From Isoetes taiwanensis (lineage: Eukaryota > Streptophyta > Lycopodiopsida > Isoetales > Isoetaceae), in assembly GCA_021234155.1 (NCBI GenBank), contig JAJEKV010000084.1, positions 1,550,001 to 1,614,000 of the forward strand: DNA of 64,000 nt, given 5' to 3'. The translations under genes and the position numbers were made by a program. A model generated the notes under the pieces. That model saw nothing but the letters and a program-made list of their open reading frames with translations. It ran no database searches and was not told the origin of the DNA. Below are positions 31,104 to 42,935 of this stretch, piece after piece; positions within the stretch are counted from its first letter, which is position 1; each line of letters begins with the position of its first letter.

Positions 31104-31622
31104 TGTCATGAACCTACTCGAAAACAAGGAAAATACGTGGAAAATATGCAAGAAATATGGAAGAAATACGCCAAGATCGGCAAAGAATCTGATATATGAA
31201 CAGGAATCAAGAAAACAATAGCCCGAAGGCAAGCAGGAATACGAGACAGATGCCTAGAAGGCTCAAGACTGGCGTTGAACCGGAATGGTTTGACAAGAAG
31301 GAGGTGCCTCCTTATATATCTAGACCAACGGTCAGGATCGCGCCACTCCAATGGATGAGATCGCGCCAAGTGTCGCGCATGCATTTAGGTTCTAGAACAT
31401 TCTAGAACCTTCTGGAGATAGTCCCACATATGAGGAAGACGTGAAGGAATGTCTTCAACAAATATTGGTAGCGCACTTGGCAAGGATGTGTGACTCGCAA
31501 CTGGAAGGTTGCGAGTTCAAACCCTGTCTTGTGCAACTACCCTTTTGTATCCGTGTGACGACCATCTTTTGTACATAGGAGTATAATGTTCGTATGATAC
31601 GAATATCCGTATGGTCGTCACA
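31104..31622 (-). repeat. 5' LTR of the gypsy element (519 bp)
   Basis: Minus-strand start TGTGACGACC, end TTCATGACA: proper TG...CA ends. The sequence next to it (31090-31103) does not match the common Met-tRNA primer site, so the priming tRNA is not identified. Confidence 0.92.
31467..31541 (+). other. tRNA-like segment inside the right gypsy LTR
   Basis: A 75-nt counterpart of 26094-26170, ggtagcgcacttggcaagg to gtgcaactacc. TAGCGCACTTGG resembles box A and GCGAGTTCAAACC box B, at tRNA-like spacing. Confidence 0.45.
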
Positions 31623-33181
31623 GCAGCTAGGATTTGGGAGAGGTCCTATGGAGGTTGGTGAGATGGAGGCAGTAGCTCATCCCCCCGCAGGTCAAGGAGC
31701 ATCCTCTAGACTTGATCTGCAGGTTGGCGTTCAGGTAGGGAGTACTTGTGCAGTGGATGTACAGGCTGCGGGGAATGCAGAATTTGAGGTCCCGAGCAGC
31801 ATGCCGTCACTTGAGACTGCAACTCCGCTGGCCAATCCAAACTCGCCTGTTTCTACGTTGCCGGAGGATCCATTTGCAGTGGTAGAACCGATGTGCAGTT
31901 TGCCCCAGAGCAACGGGTGTAGTGGTGTGCCACAACATCCGCATAAGCCGTCGGGGCGGGACGGCCCAAGTTTGGGGAGGCGTCTGGGTGAGGGGAACGG
32001 AATCGGGTCCTGGTCCCCGCATGGCGACAAAACGATACGGTGAGCCTCGGCCACGCCGGCCCTGTTCTCGAATGGATCCGCAGAACCGTGGCCTAGCGGA
32101 CACACTTATTGGATGGAGGAGGCTTTGGCCTTCTTGAATCAGCACAACAGGAGGGAGTTGCAGGTGGACCCGATTGGCCCTCCGGCTGCCATAGTCGAGT
32201 TAGATCATCAGCGTCATCTCAAGTCTATTTCCAACCTAGTCTCGTGCGCAGTGCTGGTGTACTATACTGGGGTGCTGGACACCAGAAGAGTAGGCGGGTG
32301 GTTGCAAGCTCACTTGGCTGGGGATCTCACCGTTTCAGTCCTTGAAGTTGCTGGGGAACAATTTTTTCCTCCTTATGTTTGATGCGCCTCCGGCAGTGGA
32401 GAGGGTAGTAGCGAGAGGGGTTGACCTCATGTGGGGGAATTATCTGATTTACCAGCATTACACCCCTGGGGTGAGTGCTCGGTCATTGTCGGCCCTGAAG
32501 ATCCCATGTTGGTTTCAGGTAATGGATCTCCCCGCGGACATGTTGTTGCCAGAGTTCATGATTGCGATGGCTAATGGGCTCGGCGGCCATATTGCGCATT
32601 CCATAGTTCGAGAGCCGAAGATCCGTGGTGGCTTTTTACCTCGCGGATAGTCCACGCCTCCTTCGCTGATGGTTAAGAGCGGAGATTGGTACTTCTTCGG
32701 TTTCCCCGACCGCTGAATGGGGCGGAGATCCACAGATGTTTCCCCCTCTGGGTCTTCGCAGCTCGCCTCGAGTTCGGCCTAATGGTCGGATCAGGGCGCC
32801 ACGGGAAGCAAGGAGGGAGGTTCCGGGCAGACGGGGACCAGGTTCGCCCCAAACTTCGGGTGGGGAGGAGGTTCCTCTTAGCCAGGACCCGGTCGGTCCC
32901 AAATACGATAGGGTACCTCTGGCTATCTCGGATAATGAGCCGGGCGGCCGCGGGGAGGATCGTATCTCCTCGACGCGGTCCGTCGGTTGCTTCACATCCA
33001 ACGGCTTCGTGGAACGGCAAGCAGCAGCGGCAATCACAGCATGGGTGCCGGATCGGTGAAGGAGCGGCTGAATGCGTCGTCGGACTCGATGTCAGATTCA
33101 CCCAAGCCTCCTGAGGGAATGGATCCGGATAAGGTGGCAGATGCACTTCGTGGGGGCGACGAGGTGGATTTGATGCTTTGA
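31623..33181 (+). pseudogene. L1 ORF1, DUF4283 region and C-terminal part
   Basis: Continues the ORF1 interrupted at 25720. The DUF4283 core is 32113-32640: VELDHQRHLKSISNLVSCA, VYYTGVLDTRRVGGWLQAHL, then after a frame change KLLGNNFFLLMFDAPPAVER and ALKIPCWFQVMDLPADMLL. A Gly/Arg-rich, basic C-terminal part follows in several frames to about 33180. It aligns with the ORF1-only element at 1649-3178. It contains stops and frameshifts. Confidence 0.85.
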
Positions 33182-33302
33182 GATTGCACTCACAGGTAAC
33201 CCGCCGCTCTTGTTCCATACAACTCAGATCGAGCCCGCTTCACCGGCAAGACGAGGGGGCTAAGAAGAAGCATCAGAAGAACCCTTCTTCTCGCCAGTAG
33301 TT

Positions 33303-33930
33303 ATGAACAAAACGATTGTGAGTCGGAACGTTAGGTAAGTGCGCCACACCCGCGAAGAGGACGAGAGTAGCGTTGGCTATTCGTAAGTTGGATCCAGATA
33401 TCTTGTGTCTTCAGGAGCATAAGTGTCATAGGGGGGACTCTCGGGCACTGTTGGATATGTTTGGGCCGCAATACCCTGCTGCGGTTGCCATCTCCGGGGC
33501 CTCTAAGGGTGGGACTGCCATTGCGTGGAAGATGCATGTGCAGGTGACTTTTACCTTAGGCGGCGTTAGGCGGGTGGGTCATCATCAAAGTGGCCCCTTG
33601 GCCGGCGCGAGTGGGGGATTGTGAATGTCTATGCCCACAACAGCCCGCGGTAGAGAGGGGCGTTGTGGGCGTCGTTAAGACATAAGGTCGCATCCTTGGG
33701 GGCGGATGTGGCTTGGCTGCTGTTAGGCGACTTCAACATGGTCGAGTCCGTTCATGATAGGTGTGGCAGAGGAGCGGAAGTTGTGCAGGGTTTTGAGCGG
33801 CATCAGTGGGTATTGTTGCTGCACTCCTTGCATCTGGCAGAGGCGGCGGGCGACTCTTCATTCACATGGTGTAATCAGTGGACGGGAGCCGGTCGGGCAT
33901 ATGCTCGACCCTACGAGATGCTATATTAAT
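33303..33930 (+). pseudogene. L1 ORF2, endonuclease domain
   Basis: Pieces of the apurinic-like (EEP) endonuclease: VALAIRKLDPDILCLQEHKC (family motif LQETK), ISGASKGGTAIAWKMHV and WLLLGDFNMVES (family motif GDFN). Later HSLHLAEAAGDSSFTWCNQ corresponds to the FTW block. Interrupted by stops and frame changes. Confidence 0.9.
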
Positions 33931-34076
33931 ACCCTAGCGATGGACCAGCGCCCCGGCTTCGAGCCGGACGAACATTTTGTCCACAGCGGTCTCGATCATT
34001 TCCCTCGCCAATCTCCCAGGAGCGGCGGCCGCGGGCCGGCCGCCCGTGTTCAAGTTAAATACCGCCTATCTGAAGG

Positions 34077-35740
34077 ATGCAGATTTCTTGGTTTCGCACC
34101 TTTCGGGATAATTTTGGGATGGCGGGAATGGTGCAGGCCTTAGCTCAGGTTAAGGCATTTGCCAAGTCGTGGGGCAATCGCAGAGCACGTCAAGAGAGGG
34201 AGGTGTTAGAAGCGTTGTATCGCGAGTTGGAAGAGCTGAGATCTCAGCCATCTGATGGGGTGCGGGAGAATGAGATTTTGCGCTGCATTGCAGCAGATGA
34301 ATCCAGGCGGGCTGCTCGAAGGCAGGGATCACCTGGTTGCGGGAAGGGGACACTAATTCTCGAATGTTGTTCAGGGCGGCGCGGCAGAAGAAGTATGCAG
34401 CCTCTATGTCGTCACTGGCATTGGCTGATGGTCGTATTCTGAATTTGCCAGTGGACATTAAGCAGGCAACTTTTCATCACTTCTCTCAGTTCTTCCAGGA
34501 GAAGAGATACCCCTACACAGACGTAATGGAGGAGATTGTTCTCAATAAAATGGCATGTAAGGTGTCCGCAGAGAGGAGGCAGATGTTGCAGCTCCCGCTC
34601 ACAAAACAGGAGCTTGAGGAGGCTTGCCGTGCCTTGGCCCCTCACAAGTGTCCTGGTCTAGATGGCATTCCGGTCGAGTTCTTCCAAGAATATTGGGATT
34701 GGGTGGGGGACTCGGTGCTGCAGACCTATCAAGATTTGCTTCAGGCAGAAGCGTTGGACTATAGGCTCAACACGGGCTGCATCTCGTTGATATCCAAGGT
34801 GAAGGAGCCAGCTGTCATTTCTGATTGGCGCCCCATCACCCTTCTGTCGGCAGTCTACAAAATTATTGCGAAGGCACTTTCGCTTAGACTGCAAGTTGTC
34901 TTGAAAGAGACAATTAGTACCATGCAGTCTGGCTTCATTCCGGGCAGGCAGATTCTCAGCAATGTAGCAGCAGCATTCGAGAGCATTCACTGGGCATGCA
35001 AAACTGGTCAGCAGATTGTGTACTTGAAGCTGGATTTCGCAAAGGCCTATGATAGTGTTCGGTGGACGTTCTTGAAAAGGATGATGTTAGCCTTTGGATG
35101 TGGGGAGGCCTTTACGGCAGTGGCTATGAAGCTCTTAGTGTCCGCCAGAGCAACCCTCCTGTGTCACGGCGAGTCATCTCCGATTTAGGGTGGGGCGTGG
35201 AGTTCGTCAGGGATGCCCTTTGGTGCCCTTCCTCTTCACCATTGTAACGGAGGCCCTCTCGCAGTTGTTGACTTCCGCAGTGGAGGCTGGTGTGGTGGAG
35301 GGGCTGAGGATGGCAGATGGATCGCAGCAGATTGGGAGTCAGTATGCTGACGATTCATTCCTCTTCCTGCAGGCTGACGAGGCGAATCTGTTGAATACGA
35401 AGGAGCTGCTGGACACTTTTTCCCTTGCTTCTTGCTGCCTCATGAATTGGACGAAGTGCTCGGCGCGTGGCCGGCAGCTGAGCCCATGCCGGTGGTGGTC
35501 TCCCAGTTCCCATGGCGTGCATTTGACGCGCGGGGGCACCCGCTCTAGGCTTTGGGTATTCCGCTCGGCATTGACATCTCAAAGATCAGCGGTGTGGGGA
35601 GGACATTCGGTAGGGACCATGTCGGCATCTCAATTGGTGGAAAGGGGGAAGTTGTCCATGGTCGGGTGGTCACAAGGGCGAAGTCCGGCCCCATGCTGCG
35701 ACTCATATTTATATGGCCTCTATCATCCCCGGCGCTGAAA
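34077..35740 (+). pseudogene. L1 ORF2, reverse transcriptase domain
   Basis: The longest piece is 34337-35188 with KCPGLDGIPVEFFQEYWDWV, ISLISKVKEPAVISDWRPIT, LLSAVYKIIAKALSLRLQ, MQSGFIPGRQILSNV and LKLDFAKAYDSVRW (catalytic Asp). After a frame change come RQGCPLVPFLF and QYADDSFLF, where the Y-A-D-D box lies at 35343-35354. This is the plant L1 RT clade. Confidence 0.95.
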
Positions 35741-36496
35741 AGTAAGGTGCGTGAAATCTCTTCTATGGTTCGTAACTTCGTGTGGAGAGGCAATGAGGAA
35801 GGGGCGGTAGTGAAGGTGGCCTGGTGGAAGTGCGTTCGCCCCAAGGCTGCGGGTGGACTCGGCTTCTTTGATCTTTCGCTGCATGGCAAGGTCCTCTTGT
35901 CTAAGTTTGTTTTTGCCATTCTTGAGAACGCTCGAATCCCCCCTGCATGGTCTTGCTTCATCAGTCGTTGTCTCACTCCATAGTTTTCCACAAGCCGTCC
36001 GTGGTCCGTCAGGTATGGCTCCCTTTGGGCATTGTTTGTGGATATCAGGCCGTATACTCATGCCTCTCCGCTTTGAGGGGGCTCCTCGCCTCCCGGAGCA
36101 GTCTGCCCATTGTTTGCGCTTGACACCACCACCGTGATTCGGGTTTGAGGCATCGCCGTGGTGGATCCCGCTTGGGCCACACGCACCTGTGGTTCTGCAG
36201 CAGCCTCGTTGATCCTCGAAGTTCAGCGCCGATGGGCGCAGTGTGGGGTTTTGACGGTGGGCGGATCGGGTATATGGACGGGCAAATCGGCACCACGGCA
36301 AATCGCTTTCGCCACGCATTTTGGCTTCGTGGAATGGGATTGTACTATCTGGGTGCGGGTGGCTAATGCTCTACCACCGCACCCCTCCGCAGTGCATCGG
36401 GGCGCGTATGGAAGTGTCACCCAAAGTAGATCCCTCAAATTTTGTGAAATCCCTTATGAGCTTCGCAATTCAAGATGAGTCGCCTCCCTCGGACGG

Positions 36497-36850
36497 GTGG
36501 AGTCTTGGTGTGCCCGGGATGAGTGGGGCGTTATCTGGAGATGGGTGTGGAACCCAATCTCGCCTCCCAAGATTCGGGTATTGTTGTGGCAGATTGTGCA
36601 CCGTTCTCTGAGGGTGAACACGTGGGTTCACAGGATCAACCCGCGGATCAGCGACTTGTATCCTATGTGTGGTGACTGTGTGGAGACCCTGGAACACTGC
36701 ATGTTTCTCTGTTCATATATCCAGCCGGCATGGCAGTGGGTTCAGCGCCTCTTTCATACCTCGCTCCGCAGTCAAGAGGTTCTTTTGGGGGTGTACCCTA
36801 GTAGGTGGTCCCAGCTTCAGAGTCTGGCCTTTCATCTGTGTAAAGCCTGA
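36497..36850 (+). pseudogene. L1 ORF2, zf-RVT zinc-binding domain
   Basis: WRWVWNPISPPKIRVLLWQI, then V-N-T-W-V-H-R, CGDCVETLEHCMFLCSY and WQWVQRLF match the zf-RVT domain near the C-terminus of plant L1 ORF2. The first part of its Cys pattern is altered (YPMCGDC). The same domain, further along, is found in the truncated copy at 47699-48145. Confidence 0.9.
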
Positions 36851-37170
36851 TTGTTGTGGCTCATCTGGAAGCGACGACGCATGAAGGTCAGGAATGCAGA
36901 GATGCAGCCTCAGGCTTTGGTCCCGCAGCTGAGGTAGAAGCTATATCTATCGTATCTGGCATCCCCTCGGAAAGAGCAGGTCAAAGCAGCGGTCTGGGAA
37001 AGAACCCTCCACATTGTAGACACTCTGGGGAGATTTGTGGCATGAGTTGTAGATAGGTACACATATTAGGCGGGTGCTTGCCCTGGTGTGGGCAGGAGTA
37101 CCCTAATACCGCTCTTCTTGTATTTTTTCTGGATTAATATTAGTTAATGTGATCCTTCAAAAAAAAAAAA

Positions 37171-37190
37171 AAATTAGTATGAGATAGGGT
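37171..37190. repeat. Right target-site duplication of the full-length L1
   Basis: Exact 20-bp match to 25054-25073, directly after the A-run. Confidence 0.97.
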
Positions 37191-38212
37191 GCTAAATATT
37201 TGAAGGAGGGCAGTCATCAGAGGCAATTGTTCCTTTCATTTTGGGATGGATTTTTCTGCTTTGCCTTTATGGATCTCATACTATTAACTCTTAAATTTCA
37301 TGCTTAGTAGATGGTTTCAGGTTGCAACTATTGGCCTTGATCTCATGTTATCTGTGTTATGCACCAAAGCCATGAGCTCAAATGAGAAAATTATGAGATG
37401 GATATGTTTATGAATGCTTATATTGGTTAATACTTGTTTCAGAAAGTTCCTAAAATCAGACATATTGAATCAACTACTCATTGAAGAAGTTTTGCTCCAA
37501 TGGTATCACATTTGCTTTATGGTTTAGTACTTGGTATGGCAGTATGCCCATGATGCCCAAGTAATGACTACTAGATTTGTTCTACTTTCACATTTTTTGC
37601 ATTGTCCATAGATCGATTAAAATATGATTAAAATAGCCACAGAAGGAGATGCACATGGATGAAATGCCTCAGGAAGGCAGTCTAATGGTAGCCTTTGACA
37701 AAGGCTACAGAACTCCAGATGGACGCCCATAGCCCCAACCGACCTTGTTGTAGCTCGAAACAGCAAATTCACAGATAGAAAAAAGAGGCAATTGGCAAAT
37801 ATCCTGCTACCTCAGATAGAAAAAAGAGGCAGGCGACTGCAAACAAGGTGAAACACATAAGAGAAGCGAGAATTTACCAGATTGGGACAAAAAATGCCTT
37901 CTTTTAAAGCCAGGACTGCCAGAAACATCGTCTGGGAATGATTTCTTCGCCATACTTAAGTCTGTGCATTAAATGATCAATGAATCAAGAACTTTCAGTG
38001 TTGGGCAGATACTCTTGAGGAAAAAATGAAGTGTAGCGCCAGATCTAGACCAAATGACTAGAATCGAGCATAAATTGGAAGAACAGAAGTCGTTTATGCT
38101 GCAGATTAAAAAATAATATTATTTTGCTATGTTCTCTCCTAAGATTTGAAGTGTATATTTGGCCCCCATTTTTCACAGGCAACAAGAAATATGCATTTTC
38201 ATAGCTTTTCTC
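37191..38212. other. Intergenic, no gene seen
   Basis: Continues the host sequence interrupted by the L1. No supported feature. Confidence 0.5.
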
Positions 38213-38500
38213 ACTTAAAAGTTAGGTTAACTTAGTGCTTAACTGAGTTAAGTGTACCTCTCCTAGGTCACTTAACTTCTAGTTTAAAATAAGGGGTCCA
38301 GTTAAAATTTTAATTAAACTTAACTTAACTATTGTCAGTATGAAAGTGACCTTGTTAAGTTAACCATAGTTAAAATTTAACCAAATCCTAACTTAACTGC
38401 TAGTAAATTAAGTGCTAGTGTGAAAGCAAGTTTCCTTATTTGTCACATTTAACCTAACTTAACCACCAGTGGGAATTGACCCTTAAGGCGATAACTTCCA
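38213..38500. repeat. AT-rich, self-complementary segment (MITE-like)
   Basis: Dense with ttaagttaa / ttaacttaa words on both strands (gttaggttaactt, aacctaacttaacc). A possible outer pair is taaggggtccagtt (near 38292) against aattgacccttaagg (near 38478). The arms are imperfect and no target duplication is clear. Confidence 0.35.
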
Positions 38501-40159
38501 ATTAAGGCAACATTTATCCAGAGTTTAACAAAACTTCTACTAAGATAAGCCTTATCACAATTATTAACAACAATAATAATTGCAATTTTAGACAATGTTT
38601 ACTTAGGTTAACCTCCTAAACATTATGATATAAACATTATGATATAATGTTTACATAAAACGTTTAACTAGAGGCCAAAATTGTGTATCTTAAAAGCCAA
38701 TTTTGAAAGGAGTAAGCTAAACATCGTTGTTCTTCTACGGGCTGCAAATTTCAGACGCATATGAAGTTATGCATGTCTACTTTATGAAACCGTCAGCATG
38801 ATGCAATGGAGATGAAGATTACTTGCAAACATCTGGGAACAATAGCTTAATCTTGGTTCTATTTGCAATTTCTAGAAGACCTCTGATTTTCATCCTTAAT
38901 ATTGCATGATGTTGTAGCAACAGCAACAGTGAAGAAGACTATGCCATGGCCAACAAACACCCATCTACCCTTATCCAGTGGCTAAAACTTTGTGAGTTTC
39001 AATCCAATTTAGAAAAGGAATAACTCTCATCAGTCCAGTAGTCGGACTTCATTCCATAGCCACGGGCCGTTTCAAAATTGGGGCAATATGACAATTTTAT
39101 GAAATACAAGGGTATTTTAGAAAAAATCTATTGTTTAAATTTGGTTTTTCCGGGGTTTCGAAAACTTTTGAATTTTGTAGGTTGGTTTTTCTAAGGTTTT
39201 AAATGTTTTGGCTGCCAAAAAATATTTTCGAATTTCTAAAATTCGGAAAAAAAAAACCTTGGTATGATTTCTAGGTTCGAGATATCATATACAGATAGTT
39301 TGTAGCAGGGAGGCCGTGTCCTTAATTTCCAGCATGGAGGTCGTGTGGAGGACAGGGGTAGTAGGTTTTCTCTGTGGAAATCTGTTGATGTGCAGACTGG
39401 CTCATGGATGGACTCAAAGCTCCATGCCAATAGCTGTCGGTTCCAGACCATGCCGATCATGCCATGGTTCCGCTTCAGTAAGACCCTTATTCATCCGTAA
39501 ACATGTATATCATGCTCTTTCAATCCATTGGATCGAAACAAATGGTGATTGAAGGGCAACTATGAAGAGTTCATGTAATTTCCTGTTTCTAGGACCATAA
39601 CAGATGGTTTCCATCGATTTGCAATAAGGCAAGATAATTATTTTTGCAGGCTTCCGCGCAAATGAATAGGTAATCATGAGATATCATGCTCAATCTCCGT
39701 TCGCTTTCCTTTTTATGTGGATAAGGCAAAATATGTGAATGTTTTCCTGTTTGTTCTTATTGGAAACCAGTGCAAGCAGGTTGGAGCCCTTATCTTAATA
39801 GTCCTAGTTGTTTTTCTCAAATTAGAGATTCAATTTCGAGTTGTGTTAGCTCATGTTTGGAAGTGCCTAATGATGTCCTCACGTAATGCAAAATTGGGAT
39901 GCATTTCTATTTTGCTTACTGTAGCAATTTGACAATCTAAGATGAAGGATAAGATTGGTTCCTTTGCTATTGGGGATGCCATATCACTACTGGAAGGGGC
40001 ACAAAATTAGTTTCTTCATGAAGGATGCTAGACAACATGCATGTATTGCTAGAAATTTTTGTAACATCATTTCGTATATCACATACCCTATTCTGCTTAT
40101 AGAAATGTTATCCATCTATAAAAAGAAGCTACTGCCCAAATCTATCGCATGCCATATTG
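38501..40159. other. Intergenic, no gene seen
   Basis: AT-rich with short unrecognised ORFs. Confidence 0.4.
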
Positions 40160-40300
40160 AAAGTCTGACAATGGGTACATTTCTTTTTAGATGTTGGTTT
40201 GGGCTTTCAAATATCCTGTACAGTTATTTCCAGAAGCAAGAATGACAGGTTTATGTTCGGAATCTTTGAAGACATGTGCGGAGGCAAAAGTTGAAGGAAC
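40160..40300 (+). pseudogene. Possible DCD-domain remnant
   Basis: One frame reads GTFLFRCWFGLSNILYSYFQ; the next, after a frame change, reads DRFMFGIFEDMCGG. This resembles the Development-and-Cell-Death domain order GFIFxC...LFGL...SYV...LHGIFEAxSxGG, with a deletion between the first and second parts. Similarity is short and judged by eye, so this is tentative. No flanking exons were found. Confidence 0.25.
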
Positions 40301-40916
40301 TTGGATCTTTCATGTCCTCATGCATATGCGTTGTAAGTGGGTTGCTATACTATAATAGCGGAATAAAGCTTGGTTCTTTTGATTTTCTGATCTCTTGCAT
40401 GATGATCATAGTTGTTGCAGGATTATCTCTCGCATGGACGCCTTTCAATTGCTGCAACCAATTGTAGTGTTCTATATCTGTACTTAATCGTTGCATGACA
40501 TAGTTTTTTTGTGTAGAGAGTGTTACCCAAGACTCAAAGATCCGAGGAGTGCTAATGCAATGGGTAGGCCACAACAAGATATCAATGCCTTTGAAAGGTA
40601 TGCATCTTGAGATTTGCTTGGCTTCGATATTGCATGTCTAACTATTTATCTAAAATGTTATTTTTCAGTTATGCAAGACATGGAAAGCGGCTCTTTAGAT
40701 CTTTCACAACATTGTATCCATCTTCTTTAAAGCCACAGTTTTTATTTGGAGCTCCATATTTGCTCATAGGTATCTATGCTGTCCCTTTCTTTATTCTCTT
40801 TGAATCAGTAGTTTATAATGCAGCTAATTGCAGGAGCATGGGTCCTAGATTGCACAATTTCAATGCTATCTTGGCTGAGATCCGAGGTAATTGAAGACCT
40901 ACAATTTTTCTTGCAA

Positions 40917-41088
40917 GAATTGTAAACCTCTGGAATCTATAAACACGGGACTGTTGTGTCTAGGTTAAGATGTAGCAAGAATCACTTGGTTAGGAAGTGC
41001 TCGAATTGTAAACCTATGGAATCTATAGACATGGGATTGTTGTGTCTAGGTTAAGATGTAGCAAGAATCACTTGGTTAGGAAGTGTAG
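40917..41088. repeat. 86-bp tandem duplication
   Basis: Units at 40917-41002 and 41003-41088 are nearly identical (gaattgtaaacct, ggaatctata, gttgtgtctaggttaagatg, cacttggttaggaagtg). Confidence 0.92.
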
Positions 41089-42060
41089 TTCACGAATGGC
41101 ATGGTTTTGAAATGACGTCTATCCATCTCTGGTATGGCTTATTGCCTGGAGGTTAGCGTGAGTCAAGGGACGTTGTTAGATCTTAATTTAATAAGATCTC
41201 TTAAATGGTCAGATGAGAAAGTTGTTGCCGCATGATAATTTGTTCCTTAGATTGTGCTTTTGACCCATAATAGTTAAGGAACCTTTTAAATGACTGTTAA
41301 ATGTCTCTTTGAATTGGCTAGAGTTCTCTCTCCTCGATGAATGATAATGGCTTCATAAGCATTGCTTTACGGCCTGAGAGCTAAATCAAGTAGAAACAGC
41401 TATTAATATTTGCAGGCCCAAACTATGTTGTTTTCTACTTGCTAAGATCTCTTGAAAACTGTCAGATGGCAAGGTTGTTGCAATAAGAATTATGATCTTA
41501 GTGATGATAATTTGTTTCTTACATTGTACAGTTGCTTCTCCCTGATGCATAATAGTGGACTCATAAGCATTGCAGACCAATCTCCATGTCATACGCTGCA
41601 GGGCTTGGGAATTAGGTCAAGTAAAAAGAGGTAATGATATTTGCACGATATTCCTTAGGAAGTTGTTCTTTACAATGTAATGAGAGTTAGAAAGCAATTA
41701 TGGTGCATCACTTCCCTTATTGAACTGTTGGCAGTGCTGGAGTCCTACTTCATTTGCTTTTTATAGTGACATTGTAGCGACAGATGAAATGGAATCCATC
41801 TTCAACTTGTTGATTTGTTTCAAAGCTTTGTTTGCATGCCTGAATCTTGGTTAATCAACATGTCAAGGATTCCAGTTACAGAGTTCTTTGATGTCGTCTT
41901 TGATATGTTGGGGCTGTACTTGGAGCTTGCAGGCATTTCTCTGCCAATTCAGTAATATCTAGATAGGATAAAGTGGGTTGTTTATTCTAGATTGTCCATA
42001 GTTTAACCATTTGATCCAGGTAAAATAAAATGGATACACTGGACCTGATTGATTCATTCT
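41089..42060. other. Intergenic, no gene seen
   Basis: No supported coding or repeat feature. Confidence 0.45.
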
Positions 42061-42370
42061 CTAGAGTAGTGGATCAGTTGAGATTAAAGCTAGGTCTATG
42101 CTTTGAAATAGCAGGATGGGTCTCCCATTTATTCCAAATATTGTTAGAAATGTACATCTTCATATCCAAGCTTCATAATTTGTTTTCTGTTTTTAGTTGA
42201 TGAAGATTGAAAGAGTGGATCAGCCGAGATTGAAGCTAGGTGTGTGCTTTGAAACAGCAAAATGGGCCGGCCATTTATTCCATTGAAGCGAGATCTGTGC
42301 TCTGAAACAGTAAAATGGGCCTGCCATTTATTCCAATTGTTGGAAATGTACATCTTCGTATCCAGGCTTT
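42061..42370. repeat. Three diverged copies of a 75-110 bp unit
   Basis: The core ctttgaaacagcaaaatggg followed by ccatttattcca occurs near 42098, 42248 and 42299. The first and last copies also share gttagaaatgtacatcttc / gttggaaatgtacatcttc and tatccaggctt. Confidence 0.8.
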
Positions 42371-42373
42371 GGG

Positions 42374-42418
42374 AAATTTTTTTCTTAGGGCTTTTTTGCT
42401 TGGGCACTTTGTTCTTTT
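42374..42418 (+). repeat. Left arm of a 4.8-kb-spaced inverted repeat
   Basis: About 45 bp containing agggcttttttgcttgggca and tttgttctttt. Its complement is at 47186-47228 with few mismatches. The pair may be the terminal inverted repeats of one transposon enclosing a UDP-glycosyltransferase fragment and a Cys-rich ORF. Confidence 0.7.
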
Positions 42419-42613
42419 ATAAACAATTAAAGGTTGTAAAAAGTCAAATAGAGTGGCCAAAAAAAGAAAAGAAGCCCCGAAGGAAAAAATTCCCAAGAAG
42501 AGTGCAATTTTATAAGAAGTGAATCATATATAACAATGACAAGGAAATGTAGGCTCTAAAAGAATGTACTTTGCTTTCAGGGTATGCGAGTCACTCATTT
42601 TTATTGATTACAA

Positions 42614-42652
42614 GAAACTTATCGCGGCGGCCAAGGCCGCCGCGAACGTTTC
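42614..42652. repeat. Perfect GC-rich hairpin
   Basis: tcgcggcggcc-aa-ggccgccgcga forms a perfect 11-bp stem with a 2-nt spacer; gaaac and gtttc extend it across a small internal loop. It stands out sharply in AT-rich surroundings. Confidence 0.85.
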
Positions 42653-42935
42653 TCTTCTTCCAACCCTATCAATCAGACTTATGATATGTTCCATATATTA
42701 TCTAGTTTGAGATTTGTGATAGTTCAGCTTCCACAATAGGCATCCTTGAATTACAACTAATAGATTCAAACAAAGGTCGTCACGAGTATTTATTCTTTCA
42801 TTCTTCCTATCACTCTATCAACTTGGACAGATAATTTAAGAACGTGCAGGAATTGAACCTGCAGTATAGCCATGTATTTTGTTGCCTTTGCTAAAGGATC
42901 CTCCCAAGACATGTGGTCTGGGGAAATGAACAGAA

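Larger units (their letters stand above)
25721..31622 (-). mobile_element. Ty3/gypsy chromovirus-type retrotransposon, nested in L1
   Basis: 5.9 kb on the minus strand with LTRs of 532 and 519 bp. Order from the right: 5' LTR, gag, protease, RT, RNase H, integrase, chromodomain-like tail, polypurine tract, 3' LTR. The order RT-RNase H-integrase is diagnostic of Ty3/gypsy, and a chromodomain after integrase marks a chromovirus. The element inserted into ORF1 of the L1. All domains carry frameshifts, so it is not functional. Confidence 0.95.
25074..37170 (+). mobile_element. L1-type LINE, about 6.2 kb, split by a gypsy insertion
   Basis: A perfect 20-bp duplication brackets 12.1 kb that ends in poly(A) at 37159-37170. 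Removing the gypsy element (25721-31622) leaves about 6.2 kb, the usual size of a full plant L1. The order is ORF1 (25075-25720 and 31623-33180, DUF4283), then ORF2 with endonuclease (about 33303-33930), RT (about 34300-35740) and a zf-RVT zinc motif (about 36500-36850). The last bases before the tail are TCCTTCA. Many stops and frameshifts show that it is dead, but the duplication remains perfect. Confidence 0.95.

Noticed and set aside
32636..33218. Long minus-strand ORFs over the L1 ORF1 tail
   Set aside because: They are shadows of the GC-rich plus-strand L1 coding sequence; the plus-strand context and flanking domains decide the strand.
42841..42930. Possible tRNA or organelle tRNA fragment (minus strand)
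   Set aside because: A perfect T-arm (tgcaggttcaattcctgca) is visible, but no acceptor stem, D-arm or anticodon arm can be fitted.
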